DNA of 59,872 nucleotides from Oscillibacter sp. MSJ-31 (GCF_018918025.1 NZ_JAHLPT010000014.1:1-59872), one strand, 5' to 3'. Numbered from the stretch's first letter, positions 18,922-28,120 are shown. Translations and numbers: made by a program. The notes: a model not told the origin generated them from the letters alone.

Positions 18922-20679
18922 CTATCTGTGTTCAAGAAACATCTTCACACATGCGACTGGCGCCGAGGCAAACGATTGCACTGCGTTCTCAACGAACGGA
19001 ACCATGTTCTTTCGCCGCATCTCCGCAAACGCGAGCACAGCATGGTGGCGCATCTTAACATAGCGGATATCCGCTTTTGTTAAATAATCATAGTACTTCT
19101 TTTTATCTTCAAAGAGCGCGTTTTCGCCGCGGACTTTACTGTCTCCGCTTGAGAGGCCGTTTAACTCCCCGGAGTGCACATAGGCCTTGACATAGCAATG
19201 GTTCGAATAAGTGAATGTTCCGCCGGCTAAAATGGCCCCTTTCATGAGATAGAACTCATCACCCACATTGATCCCGGGAAAACCGCCAATATTGCGCAGG
19301 TAATCCGCTTTGAACATAAAGGTATCTGTACCGGTCATGTGCTGAAGCAAATGGTAGCGCATCAGATCCTTTGCTTCCGTCGATTTTATATATGTACGGA
19401 TCCTTCTGTCGATCAGCTCTCCGTTTTCATTGTACAGGTACAAATCAGTAATGCCATAATCAGCGCCGGAGGAAATAATATCCTTCAGTTGCATTTCGAT
19501 TTTGGGAGGAAGATACACATCATCGTCATCGAGGAACGTGATATACTGGCCCTTTGCCTCGGCGATCCCCCGGTTTCTTGTCGCCGCGGAACCCATATTG
19601 TGCTCATTGACTATGTAATGGATGGAAATCTGATCTTTGAATTCATCGACGATAGCCTGCACCTTCGCCGTCCACTCCCCATCGTCATTATCATCTACCA
19701 GAACGACTTGAAAGTTCTGATACGTCTGTGCGGCAAGAGAGGTCAGTGCGTTGCGGAGCGCCTGATCCCTTCGATAGGTGGCCATGACCACGGAAACAAG
19801 CGTATCCTCCGGAATGCTGATATCGGCAGAATCCTTTTTCATGGTTCCTGTCCCGCCTTCGACAACAGAATCATCACCGACAAACACTCCGATGGAACCG
19901 AAGAAAACCTTGGCATCCATCTTGAGCCCGAGCTTCTCAACATACTCTCCGTCGAGCTTCGCCTTGACCGGAATTTCAAGCTCATCCCGTCCGTTGATCT
20001 GCGCCCAGCCAGTCAGGCCGGGTTTTACGTCATTGACGTGATACTGATCCCGCTCCGCCGTCAGGAGGTCCTGATTCCACAGACCCGGGCGGGGGCCGAT
20101 CACGCTCATGTTGCCGATGAAAATATCCCAGATCTGAGGGAGCTCATCCAGGCTGTGCGCCCGCAGGAACTTCCCGACTCTCGTGATATACTGCTCCGGA
20201 TTCTCCAGCTGATGCGTGGGCACATCATGCGGCGTGGACATTTTCATGGAACGGAATTTGTGGAGCTTGAAATACTTCTTATTCTGGCCCACGCGTTTCT
20301 GAGTGAACAGGACAGGACCCGGGTCGTCGATATTAATCGCGAGAGCGATCCCCGCAAGAACCGGAGACAACACGACAAGCCCGCCAAAGGAAAGAATGAT
20401 ATCGATTCCCCGCTTTACATACTTTCCGTAAAAGCTCTCTTTATAATCGGAGTCTCCGACCACTTCCAGATGGCCCTTCACCCCGTCCGCGTTTTCGGGG
20501 TCTTCCCCGTTTTCTATAAAGACGACCTTCTTGCCCTCCAGGGGGTTTTTCTGCTCCGGCTCATTTTCAAAGGTGCTGTCCCCTTTTTTCTTATGAGCGA
20601 CAACGGATACCGCTGCAAAAGCTGTACCAAGCACAGCTGCTGAGACCCCTATCACCGCTTTCCAGTTCATCTTGCCCAT
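18922..20679 (-). CDS. Priming undecaprenyl-phosphate sugar phosphotransferase fused to GT2 glycosyltransferase
   Basis: A 585-residue fusion. An N-terminal hydrophobic segment (residues 5-25) leads to a bacterial sugar transferase domain (about 80-290): KRGIDIILSFGGLVVLSPVL membrane hairpin, GPVLFTQKRVGQNKKYFKLHKFRSM signature split across residues 125-150, and VIGPRPG / GLTGWAQINGRDE motifs. A GT2 domain follows (about 300-560): LVSVVMATYRRDQALRNALT, YITFLDDDDVYLPPKIEMQL with the D-x-D site, and VGDEFYLMKGAIL. The first domain starts repeat-unit synthesis on undecaprenyl phosphate, the second should add the next sugar, so the two first steps are tied in one polypeptide. GAGGGGAG precedes the ATG. 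Confidence 0.9.
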   Translation of the reverse strand: MGKMNWKAVIGVSAAVLGTAFAAVSVVAHKKKGDSTFENEPEQKNPLEGKKVVFIENGEDPENADGVKGHLEVVGDSDYKESFYGKYVKRGIDIILSFGGLVVLSPVLAGIALAINIDDPGPVLFTQKRVGQNKKYFKLHKFRSMKMSTPHDVPTHQLENPEQYITRVGKFLRAHSLDELPQIWDIFIGNMSVIGPRPGLWNQDLLTAERDQYHVNDVKPGLTGWAQINGRDELEIPVKAKLDGEYVEKLGLKMDAKVFFGSIGVFVGDDSVVEGGTGTMKKDSADISIPEDTLVSVVMATYRRDQALRNALTSLAAQTYQNFQVVLVDDNDDGEWTAKVQAIVDEFKDQISIHYIVNEHNMGSAATRNRGIAEAKGQYITFLDDDDVYLPPKIEMQLKDIISSGADYGITDLYLYNENGELIDRRIRTYIKSTEAKDLMRYHLLQHMTGTDTFMFKADYLRNIGGFPGINVGDEFYLMKGAILAGGTFTYSNHCYVKAYVHSGELNGLSSGDSKVRGENALFEDKKKYYDYLTKADIRYVKMRHHAVLAFAEMRRKNMVPFVENAVQSFASAPVACVKMFLEHR

Positions 20680-20698
20680 ATTCCAAAATACTCCCCTC

Positions 20699-20950
20699 TT
20701 ATACCGACTCTTTCAACTCAATCGGCTACCCGTCCGGGTCCTCGCAAAATGTGAATCTCCTGCCAAACCAGTCCGCCCTGATTTCTTCACACGCAACCTT
20801 TTCGACAGTCTTCGTTAAACCGTCCACACAAAAACAAGTATGCCTCAGGTTCTTCGCTTCCTGCGCGTTTGCCCTTTCAGGGGAGGCCATGGAGGTATTT
20901 CCAGAAGCACATAACCGCACCCCATGAAACAACAATGTCATAGGACCCCT
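20699..20950 (-). pseudogene. Remnant of a VOC/glyoxalase-like gene
   Basis: Reading leftwards, LRHTCFCVDGLTKTVEKV then FTFCEDPDG is a recognisable VOC C-terminus (H...E module). An in-frame TAG at 20726-20728 follows the glycine where most relatives have a leucine or a proline, and the sequence then continues PIELKES before a normal stop at 20699. The N-terminal module is missing. It lies just upstream of the priming transferase and next to a dead transposase. Confidence 0.6.
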
Positions 20951-21970
20951 TACAGCAGCTTCAATATTATGAAGCCGCTGCTGTCCTACTGGGCCTATGA
21001 CAGCTTTCCGCAACAGATGGACAATGCGGAATTAAAGGCTGTGATGGCGGGTTTGGCGCGACCTCCGAACGGGATGGGCGTAGTAGATTCATCCTTCATC
21101 GGATTGGATTCTACTCCTGTCATGACAAACACAAAGCAAAACAATCCGAAATCCTTTGCGAAAAACAAATTCTCCAAGGAAAACCAACCGAAAAGCGCTC
21201 CGGATTGTACGCTCAGCGTCCACTCCGCCTCCAATCTGCACAGCGAGCACCGGTACGAGTTCTACTGGAGCTATAAAAACCATGTGCTGGTGGACTGTAT
21301 CTCTGGTCTACCGTTGTATGAGCTGACCAATCCGGCCAACACAGCGGACTCCACCGTTGCAATTGACATCCTTGCCGTATCCGACTAAGTCATCTTCTGG
21401 CAGGTGTGTTCCTTCCTTGCGGATAAGGGTTATGACGCGAAAAGCATCTACAATACCGCGAAATCGGTCTATGCCGGTGAATCTTTTATCCATCTCAAAA
21501 AGCACGGAGCTGAAAATAAAGCGCTCCCTGTTGGCAATCCGGTCTACGAAGCTGGCATTGCCATGCACATGGACAGCAAAACCACCGACAATGGACGCAC
21601 CCGCCAGAAATATTGCTGCCCATTATGTCAATCCAAAACCGGCGCTTGCCCCTGCGGCCACAAGAACTGGAATAATGGCAATAGAAGCCATGGCTGCACC
21701 AAATACAGAACCAATCCCACAGGCTACTGGCTTTCCATTGACCGCAGTTGCCTCCATTTCAAACGAACCTTCGCTTTGCGAACAGAGTGTGAGCACTGCA
21801 ATTCCCGCTTCAAATCCACAGGCCAGAAACGGTTGTGGGAACGCAACAGCACAAGCGCGATAGGCCTCAATCCGCCGGTGCATATCTCTGTATTGGTGGT
21901 TGCCCTAGCCGCTGTTTTACCAGGTTATCACTCCTGCCGCGCTGCAAAATCACTCAGACGGTCTGCCTGA
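20924..21970 (+). pseudogene. Decayed DDE-type insertion-sequence transposase
   Basis: Two stretches in the same frame (20924-21388 and 21389-21970) are separated by an in-frame TAA at 21386. The first holds SSFIGLDSTPVMTN with the first catalytic aspartate and a long NHVLVDCISGLPLYELTNPA segment; the second opens with FLADKGYDAKSIYNTAK with the second aspartate, and ends with CEHCNSRFK where the catalytic glutamate region belongs. This is the layout of IS4/IS1182-like transposases. The frame is also disturbed near the ends, so the element is inactive. It separates the AT-richer glycan genes from the GC-rich dehydratase gene. Confidence 0.75.
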
Positions 21971-22110
21971 CCACCCACAATATTGCCTTTCTCAGTCCCG
22001 GCTTTCTGCGGAGACTGGTTTTTGTGCGCCTTTATCTTGCCGTCCGGCGTTTTAGCCTTGTTGACACATTTCCCCTTCGTTACTCATTCCGTGTTTTGTT
22101 CCTCTCTTGA

Positions 22111-24006
22111 TTATACTGGTATATATTCCCCGCTCTGCTTTGGGAGCTCTACCGTCTCGCCCTGTGTCCGGTTGACCTCGTCCGGTTCGCGGAAGGTCGG
22201 GACGACGCGGTGGAGCGCGGCGCGGAGCTTGTCCGCGTTTTCCGTTTCCAGCGCGGCGCGGAGAACCTCCAATTTATCCTCGAGTTCGGCAGGGGTGACG
22301 AGCGGCTGATACTCGACATAGATCTTGTCGTTCGCCGTCTTTTCCGTGTTATTGCCCGCGATGAGCAGCTCCTCATAGAGCTTTTCGCCCGGGCGCAGGC
22401 CTGTTTCGATAATATCGATATCGACATAGGGTTCATAGCCGGAGAGACAGATCAGGTTCTCGGCAAGGTCGAGGATCTTCACGGGCTTGCCCATGTTGAG
22501 CACGAACAGCTCGTTTTGCTGCGCCATCGCGCCCGCCTCGAGCACGAGCGACGCGGCCTCGGGAATGGTCATGAAATAGCGGATGATGCGCGCGTCCGTC
22601 ACGGTGACGGGGCCGCCCGCGGCGATCTGGCGCTTGAAGAGCGGGATGACCGAGCCGTTCGAACCGAGAACGTTTCCGAAACGGACGGCAGCGAAGGTGG
22701 TGTTCGAGCATTGCGCCATGGACTGCACAATCATCTCGCACAATCTTTTGCTCGCGCCCATGATATTTGTGGGGTTGACCGCCTTGTCGGTCGAGATCTG
22801 AATGAACTTCTGCACGCCGTAGGCATCCGCCGCGCGGACGAGGTTGAGCGTGCCGAAAACATTGTTGCGGATCGCCTCCTGCGGGCAGGACTCCATGAGC
22901 GGAACATGCTTGTGCGCCGCGGCGTGGAACACGACCTCGGGACGGTAGCGGTCCATCAGGCGCATGAGTCGCGCGCCGTCGCGGATGGAGCCGATCTCGA
23001 CCGCGAGGTCAAGGTCCGCGCCGTATCGGAATTTCAGCTCCTGCTGAATGTCGTAGGCGTTATTCTCATAGATGTCGAAGATAACAAGCTTTTGGGGGGA
23101 ATATTTCGCGATCTGGCGGCAAAGCTCTGAGCCGATGCTCCCTCCCCCGCCCGTAACGAGAACGGTTTTGCCGCGTAGCAGAGCCTCGACCGGCGCGGGG
23201 TCGAGCGTGACCTCGTCGCGGCCGAGCAGATCCTCGATCTGCACCTCCCGCAGCTGGGAAACGGTTGCAGTCCTGCCGATCAGCTCGAGCGTGCCGGGGA
23301 GGGTCATGACATGGATGCCGCCTTCGCTCAGGCATCGCAGCACCGCGCTGCGCTGCGCGTCGGGCATGGAGGGGATGGCAAAGATGGCGTTGGTCAGGCC
23401 AACGGCGGACATCTTCGCGACCGCTTCGTCCAGCGTGCCGCGCACGGGAACGCCGTGGAGCATTTTGCCGCGCTTGGTGCGGTCATCGTCGAAGAAGCAC
23501 TCGGCGCGGTAGCGGCTGGCGGGATTCTGCCGAAGCTCCGAAACGAGCTGCGCGCCCGCCGCGCCCGCACCGAGAATGGCGACGGGCACAAGCGAACTGC
23601 GGTCACGCCGCAGCATTCGCGTGCGGTAGCCGCGGTAGAGAAAGCGCACGGTCAGCATACCGAGCACCCACGCGCAGGCGATGCCGAGGAGCAGGACGAA
23701 GGACATCGTCCCCATCGACGAAACACGGGCAATGACCTCGTAGGCGGCAAAGCCGCACAGCGCCGCGGCGAGCAGGCTCAGGTACTCCTGACTCTCGGCA
23801 TAGCGCCAGAGGCTGTCGTAGGTTTTGAACACGAGCTGGAAGAACACCGTGCTGAGGTACAGCAGGGCAATGTGTCCGCCAACGTTACCCGTTGTGCCAA
23901 CCTCTGCATAGTCGAAGTGGGAATAGACGAGCAGGAAGAATGCCACAGATGCCGCGAAGATCAGCGCATCGCAGAGAAAGAGAATTTCTTTTCGGAATCG
24001 ATTCAT
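22111..24006 (-). CDS. Membrane-anchored NDP-sugar 4,6-dehydratase/epimerase (CapD/FlaA1/EpsC family)
   Basis: A 631-residue polysaccharide biosynthesis protein. Four N-terminal transmembrane segments (residues 10-130) are followed by a CoA-binding-like Rossmann module (VAILGAGAAGAQLVSELRQ) and an extended SDR domain (VLVTGGGGSIGSELCRQIAK for NAD, SMAQCSNTTFAAVRFGNVLG following the S-M-K region, and FMTIPEAASLVLEAG). It converts UDP-GlcNAc or a related sugar into its 4-keto-6-deoxy form, the first step towards diNAcBac- or FucNAc-type sugars. The ATG at 24006 is chosen because AGGA lies upstream; a longer frame to 24174 would add a non-hydrophobic, proline-rich stretch containing two palindromes. 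Its base composition matches the GC-rich region to the right. Confidence 0.9.
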   Translation of the reverse strand: MNRFRKEILFLCDALIFAASVAFFLLVYSHFDYAEVGTTGNVGGHIALLYLSTVFFQLVFKTYDSLWRYAESQEYLSLLAAALCGFAAYEVIARVSSMGTMSFVLLLGIACAWVLGMLTVRFLYRGYRTRMLRRDRSSLVPVAILGAGAAGAQLVSELRQNPASRYRAECFFDDDRTKRGKMLHGVPVRGTLDEAVAKMSAVGLTNAIFAIPSMPDAQRSAVLRCLSEGGIHVMTLPGTLELIGRTATVSQLREVQIEDLLGRDEVTLDPAPVEALLRGKTVLVTGGGGSIGSELCRQIAKYSPQKLVIFDIYENNAYDIQQELKFRYGADLDLAVEIGSIRDGARLMRLMDRYRPEVVFHAAAHKHVPLMESCPQEAIRNNVFGTLNLVRAADAYGVQKFIQISTDKAVNPTNIMGASKRLCEMIVQSMAQCSNTTFAAVRFGNVLGSNGSVIPLFKRQIAAGGPVTVTDARIIRYFMTIPEAASLVLEAGAMAQQNELFVLNMGKPVKILDLAENLICLSGYEPYVDIDIIETGLRPGEKLYEELLIAGNNTEKTANDKIYVEYQPLVTPAELEDKLEVLRAALETENADKLRAALHRVVPTFREPDEVNRTQGETVELPKQSGEYIPV

Positions 24007-24057
24007 GGCTGTCCTATCTGCGCGGCGCGCCCCGTCCGCCAGCCGCGGAGGGGGATC

Positions 24058-24096
24058 GTTCTTTTCCATGGGAAAAGAACACAGCGCCGGCGCTGT
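24058..24096. repeat. Two adjacent palindromes in the dehydratase leader
   Basis: GTTCTTTTCC (24058-24067) pairs with GGAAAAGAAC (24071-24080) around a 3-nt loop, and ACAGCGCCGGCGCTGT (24081-24096) is a perfect 16-bp palindrome directly beside it. They lie in the leader of the leftward polysaccharide operon and could be an attenuator or a regulator-binding pair. Confidence 0.6.
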
Positions 24097-24239
24097 GAGT
24101 CTGCGGATTTTCTTCGTTGCTGCAATCCGCATAAAATTCAATTTTATCTTACACGCCTTTTCGTATATTTGCAAGTCGAACCGACCCGCTTTTTCTTATT
24201 TTCTGTCGAATGTAACAGAAATGTAATATAGCTGAGGCT

Positions 24240-24258
24240 CGGACAAAACTCATGTGAG
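24240..24258 (-). repeat. parS-like dispersed site 1
   Basis: Reverse orientation: CGGAC, 4 nt, CTCATGTGAG. The site covers the stop codon of the primase-helicase gene. Confidence 0.6.
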
Positions 24259-26121
24259 TTCCTCAAAGCAGGAGTAGGCGGGATAGTAGCGGTAAGGAAT
24301 GGGCTGCGGGATGGCGGCGGAGCGGTTCTTGAGGATGCGCAGCTCGATCTCGCGCGGGTCGGCGCGCTTGGCTTCGTCGATGTTGAAGCCGGGTTTGCCC
24401 GCGCCCTTGGCCTGAAGGCCGATGAGGACATCGGCGGAGTAGTCGATGCCGCCGGACTCCTTGAAGGCGGACATGGAGACCTCCATATTATAGTTCTCGC
24501 GGTTGAAGGAGGAGATGGCGAGGATCGTCAGCTCCTGCTCGCGCGAGAGCTTCTTGAGGGAGCAGACGATGCGGTCGAGGTTCTGCTTGTCGGTGAAGTG
24601 GACATCCACGGGGGCGATGATCTGGAGGTAGTCGATGAGGACGACGGGTCGCGTGCCGGTCTCGCGGATGTGGCGCGCGACCTCGGCGCGGATAAAGTCA
24701 AGGGAGGTCTCGTGGTCGCCCTCGCGGAACCAGAGGTGATGGGCGTAGGAGCCGTAGCGCTGTTTTGCTTCGGCAAGGTGCGTGACCTCGGCGGGCGGAT
24801 AGTGGGGGTAGCGCTTGCCGTCGAGCACCCCGCGCACCGTCTTGGAGAGGGATTTTCTGGGGGTGGCGTCGGCGAGGAAGGTCTCACGGCTGACGGAGCG
24901 GGCCATGAGCTCAAAGGCGGTCATCTCGAGGGAGAAAATGAGGACATCCCTCCCCTGCTGCGCGAGCTGGTCCGCGAGCTGCATACAAAAGGCGGTCTTG
25001 CCGAGGGACGAGATCGCGCCGAGGACATAAAAGCCGTCGTAGAGGCCGTCGTCGAGCGCGCGGTCAAGTGCGGGAAAGCCCGTGGAGAGCGCGGGTCGCG
25101 CCGCCTGCTGGGCGATGTAGGCGTCGAGCGCGTCCATCTGACCGCCCGCGGAGAGCGTATCGTAGGCAGGCGGCAGGTGCGCCAGGCGGTCGGTGCAGCA
25201 CTGGGCGAGAAAGTCGGCGGCTTCGCCCGCGTCGGCGCAGAGCAGCTCGTTGAGATCCTTGCCCACGGGCAGCGGCGGGCAGCGGTAGAGCCAGGGGAAT
25301 TCATCGCTGAGGGCGGTGGCCCACTCGTCGCCTGCGCGGTCATTGTCCGGCAGGAGCAGAATGGGGGCGTAGGGCGCGAGGGTGCGGAGGAGCGCGGCAA
25401 TTTTGGTGCGGTTGCCGCTGCCGTTCATCGCGCAGGCGCGGAAGCCGAGTTCTTCGGCGGAAAGCGCGTCGAATACGCCCTCGACGAGGAAAACGGGCTC
25501 GTCTCCGCGCAGAAGGCTGCTTTGAAACAGCGGGGACGGCACGCCCTTTTCGTTGAGGTATTTTTTTTCGGCGGTGGAGCGGCGGACGACGTGGCCGTCA
25601 TCACAGGGCAGAACGACGCAGGAGAGTGCGCCGTCGTAGCCGAGGGAGAAGCGCGCGGCGGTCGCTTCGCTGATGCCGCGGGAGGAGAAGTAGTCGGTTT
25701 TGGTGCGGTTTGCGGCGCAGGAGGCGAGGTAGGTGGCGGTCTGCTCGGGAGTCATGGTGAGGTCTCCCCTTTCGGTGTGGGCTGCGGGTCGGTTCTCCCC
25801 TCCCCTGTCGGCGGCGCGGCGCGGCGTTTCCGGTGCGGTGCGGGAAACGGTCACATCGCCATGCCCGTAGAGGCGGCTCGCCTCAGCCAGCGCCTCGAGC
25901 GGCGAGGAATAGCCGTGGTCTAAGGTGAGGAGGTCAAAGAGGTCGTAGTCCGCACTGCAGGCAAAGCAGTGGACCTTATGGCGGCGCGCGTCGTAGGCCA
26001 TTGAGGGGTTGCGGTCAAGGTGGTCCGGGTTCAGGCAGCGGAAGCGCCGCCGCGGGTCGATGCCCCTGGCGCGGAGGTAGTCGAAGAGGTAGGGGCGGAG
26101 CGTGTCGAAGGTGTCGGGCAT
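24250..26121 (-). CDS. Primase-helicase (CHC2 zinc finger, TOPRIM, DnaB-like helicase)
   Basis: A 623-residue phage/plasmid replication protein. The N-terminal zinc-binding region has RCLNPDHLDRNPSMAYD and VHCFACSADYDLFDLL (C-x4-H, C-x2-C). The TOPRIM primase core has FLVEGVFDALSAEELGF (E) and ILLLPDNDRAGDEW (D-x-D). The RecA-like helicase has FYVLGAISSLGKTAFCMQLA (Walker A G-K-T), VLIFSLEMTAFEL and PVVLIDYLQIIAP (Walker B). It would prime and unwind DNA during replication of the element. It lies at the left end of the plasmid-like block, downstream of the rep gene and its iterons. GGAG precedes the ATG. Composition is strongly GC-rich. Confidence 0.92.
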   Translation of the reverse strand: MPDTFDTLRPYLFDYLRARGIDPRRRFRCLNPDHLDRNPSMAYDARRHKVHCFACSADYDLFDLLTLDHGYSSPLEALAEASRLYGHGDVTVSRTAPETPRRAADRGGENRPAAHTERGDLTMTPEQTATYLASCAANRTKTDYFSSRGISEATAARFSLGYDGALSCVVLPCDDGHVVRRSTAEKKYLNEKGVPSPLFQSSLLRGDEPVFLVEGVFDALSAEELGFRACAMNGSGNRTKIAALLRTLAPYAPILLLPDNDRAGDEWATALSDEFPWLYRCPPLPVGKDLNELLCADAGEAADFLAQCCTDRLAHLPPAYDTLSAGGQMDALDAYIAQQAARPALSTGFPALDRALDDGLYDGFYVLGAISSLGKTAFCMQLADQLAQQGRDVLIFSLEMTAFELMARSVSRETFLADATPRKSLSKTVRGVLDGKRYPHYPPAEVTHLAEAKQRYGSYAHHLWFREGDHETSLDFIRAEVARHIRETGTRPVVLIDYLQIIAPVDVHFTDKQNLDRIVCSLKKLSREQELTILAISSFNRENYNMEVSMSAFKESGGIDYSADVLIGLQAKGAGKPGFNIDEAKRADPREIELRILKNRSAAIPQPIPYRYYPAYSCFEELT

Positions 26122-26299
26122 GGGAGAAGGCTCCTTTCGGTGAGCGTTTCTGAAGATAGTATAGCACAGCCACCCTCCGGAGCAGGTTCGGAGCGTGGCC
26201 GTAATTTATCTTAAATATCCATAAGGAGAATAGGGTCGGACAAAGGGGGAAGAAATCCCCTTAAAAACCGCAGAATGGGAGAGCCGCGAAAAAAATTTC

Positions 26300-26362
26300 T
26301 GCACGGGTCGAAGCAGGAACTGCACGGGTTGAAGTCGTTATTGCACGATACGAAGTGGGAGG
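26300..26362 (+). repeat. Three rep-proximal iterons, 21-bp period
   Basis: Starts at 26300, 26321 and 26342: TGCACGGGTCGAAG, TGCACGGGTTGAAG and TGCACGATACGAAG. All share TGCACG and GAAG; the third continues GTGGGA, close to the GTCGGA end of the larger iteron cluster in the tail gene at 36.4-37.0 kb. Confidence 0.8.
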
Positions 26363-26531
26363 AAAAGGTGTAGTATGCCCGCTTTGTGGAGCGTTTATGC
26401 ACATTGGGCGGAAAAAGGAGCGGTTTTTTTCGGTTTGGGGCGGTGCGGACGCGCTCTTTTGCACAGAAAGGCGCGGAGGCGGGGAAATAGGCCGGAAATG
26501 CGGCGGTTTGGACGGTCGGCGTGCGCGGAAA

Positions 26532-26550
26532 AGCGACTTGCGTTCGTGCA
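26532..26550 (-). repeat. Inverted iteron-like copy
   Basis: AGCGAC, 7 nt, CGTGCA: the reverse of TGCACG-N7-GTCGGA with two mismatches in the outer arm. It stands alone near the 3' end of rep. Confidence 0.4.
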
Positions 26551-26573
26551 GAGAGGTGGTGGAAGCAGTCGGC

Positions 26574-27896
26574 TCAGGAATCTGCGGGCGCGGCGCCCTG
26601 CGGGGTCTCCCCTGCTTCGGCGGGCGGTTCGGCCTTCCGGCGGCGCTTTTTGCCGCTCTCGAGCTGCTTGGCCATGCGCGCGCGCTCGAGCTTGTGCGTA
26701 TAGTCCTGCATCGTCTCGTCGATGCCGACGGTCATCTTGCCCGCGAGGAAGGAGTTGATGTTGTCATAATCGAAGGACATATGAATGGAGCCGTTGGCGA
26801 CGCCCTCGATCTCCTCGACCGCCTTATTGAACGGGCGGATGATCGCCTCGTCGTAGTTGCGGTTCTTGACCTCCTCCTTGGTCGGAAGGCCGATGTACTG
26901 GATGATGTCCTCCACGCGCACGAGGAAGCTGCCGTCCTCGTCGAGCGGCGCCTTGCGCGCGCGGTAGTAGAGGTAATAGGCCAGACGGTAGGCGTTTTCG
27001 GACAGCTGGCCCATCCAGTCCGGAATGAGCTGGTAGTATTGGGTGAGGAAGAGGCGGACATTCTCGGCAAAGGCGATGTGGACCTCGCCGGTGTACTTTT
27101 TGATGTTGGCCTCGGTGGCGAGGTGCGTGATGTAGAAGGACTCGAAGTATTTTTTGTAGGACTCGGCGGTGAGCTTGAGGTTGGTGATGGACTGGACATC
27201 CTTTTTGAGCTGGCGGTACGCCGCGTCGCGGCTCGCGAGCCCCGACCACGCCATATAGTCGGCGATGTTGAAGTCCGCCGCGTTGCCGCGCCAGCCGTCC
27301 CGGTTGCCGCACATGAGGGTATAGATGAGGAGGCGGTGCGCCGTCCAGGAGAGGTTCTTGGTGTATTTATCGACGGCCTCGAAGATGAGGGTCATCTCGT
27401 AGTCCTTATTTTTGTAGGAGATGGACTGGTTGCCGTAGGCGTCGGGCTGGGAGTAGGTGACGGTGATGCCGTTGGAGGCGGGGTGGAACTCGCGCCCGCG
27501 CTTCATGTTCGCCCACACGCCGCAGATGAAGTAGGTCGCCGGCGAGTTGCCGACGGTGTCGTACTCCGTTTCGCGCGTCAGCTTCGCCACGGAGTCGGCG
27601 TAAATGTCGATGAGTGCCGAGGCGAAGGCCACGGTCTCCGGCGCGCACTCCCCCGCGAGGGCGGCGAGCCTGTCCGGCGCGGAGAGGTCGTTTTCCGCGA
27701 GGAAGGCGTCCATGAGCGGGTAGATGCGCGTGAAGTCGTACTCCGCGCACTGCTTGGCAAAGGACTTCGGCTTGCTCAGCGCGAGCGGCTTGAGCTTATG
27801 GTAGGTCGAGAGCATCTCGGCGAACTGGTCCGTTTCGAGGAAGCGCGCCGGCGCTTCGCGGCGCAGCGCGTCGAGCGACTCGGTGAAATGCGGCAT
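26574..27896 (-). CDS. Putative plasmid/phage replication initiator (winged-helix Rep-like)
   Basis: A 440-residue soluble protein. Two similar helical segments, LSWTAHRLLIYTLMCGNRDG and LSENAYRLAYYLYYRARKA, each look like the first helices of a winged-helix half, as in duplicated Rep_3/RepE-type initiators. A lysine/arginine-rich tail follows (LESGKKRRRKAEPP). Family assignment is by architecture only, not by a strong signature. Context supports it: 21-bp iterons lie directly downstream, the primase-helicase gene follows, and two promoters flank a large inverted repeat upstream. AGGAGGTG stands before the ATG at 27896; the frame extends further upstream but without a ribosome site. It probably binds the TGCACG iterons. 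Confidence 0.65.
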   Translation of the reverse strand: MPHFTESLDALRREAPARFLETDQFAEMLSTYHKLKPLALSKPKSFAKQCAEYDFTRIYPLMDAFLAENDLSAPDRLAALAGECAPETVAFASALIDIYADSVAKLTRETEYDTVGNSPATYFICGVWANMKRGREFHPASNGITVTYSQPDAYGNQSISYKNKDYEMTLIFEAVDKYTKNLSWTAHRLLIYTLMCGNRDGWRGNAADFNIADYMAWSGLASRDAAYRQLKKDVQSITNLKLTAESYKKYFESFYITHLATEANIKKYTGEVHIAFAENVRLFLTQYYQLIPDWMGQLSENAYRLAYYLYYRARKAPLDEDGSFLVRVEDIIQYIGLPTKEEVKNRNYDEAIIRPFNKAVEEIEGVANGSIHMSFDYDNINSFLAGKMTVGIDETMQDYTHKLERARMAKQLESGKKRRRKAEPPAEAGETPQGAAPADS

Positions 27897-27935
27897 GGGG
27901 ACACCTCCTTTTTCGCAGACGGAATTTTTGTACTG

Positions 27936-27964
27936 ATTATAACTTACGGAAAGAATTTTTGCAA
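27936..27964 (-). promoter_or_regulatory. Promoter for rep (proximal)
   Basis: Leftward: TTGCAA (27964-27959), 17-bp spacer, TATAAT (27941-27936), about 40 bp upstream of the rep start codon. Confidence 0.7.
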
Positions 27965-27971
27965 GCACTGT

Positions 27972-28078
27972 GTGTATACCTCCATTCAGATCGGACAAAT
28001 TTCTCCATTTTGGGGCAAAATACGCCGAAAAACGGAGGGGCTCTGTGATCTCCGTTTTTCGGCGTGGATGGTATACAC
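27972..28078. repeat. Nested inverted repeats upstream of rep
   Basis: Inner arms CGCCGAAAAACGGAG (28023-28037) and CTCCGTTTTTCGGCG (28050-28064), perfect over 15 bp. Outer arms GTGTATACC (27972-27980) and GGTATACAC (28070-28078). The pair lies between two leftward promoters, so it could be an operator for rep autoregulation, or a transcript hairpin. Confidence 0.75.
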
Positions 28079-28092
28079 TTTTTGACGCTACC

Positions 28093-28120
28093 ATTATACC
28101 ACACTGGGTTTCCATTGCAA
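28093..28120 (-). promoter_or_regulatory. Promoter for rep (distal)
   Basis: Leftward: TTGCAA (28120-28115), 16-bp spacer, TATAAT (28098-28093). It uses the same -35 sequence as the proximal promoter and lies on the other side of the inverted repeats. Confidence 0.55.

Larger units (their letters stand above)
26122..26573. promoter_or_regulatory. Candidate replication origin between rep and the primase-helicase
   Basis: A gene-free stretch of about 450 bp at the end of rep. It holds three direct repeats at exact 21-bp spacing (26300, 26321, 26342), an AT-rich patch (26201-26222, TAATTTATCTTAAATATCC) on one side, and an inverted relative at 26532. Iterons plus an AT-rich element next to an initiator gene is the classical layout of an iteron-controlled origin. 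Function is inferred. Confidence 0.6.

Noticed and set aside
24598-28085. Long plus-strand frames opposite the primase-helicase and rep genes
   Set aside because: The minus strand carries clear motifs and ribosome sites; the plus-strand frames are Arg/Gly/Val/Glu-rich shadows.
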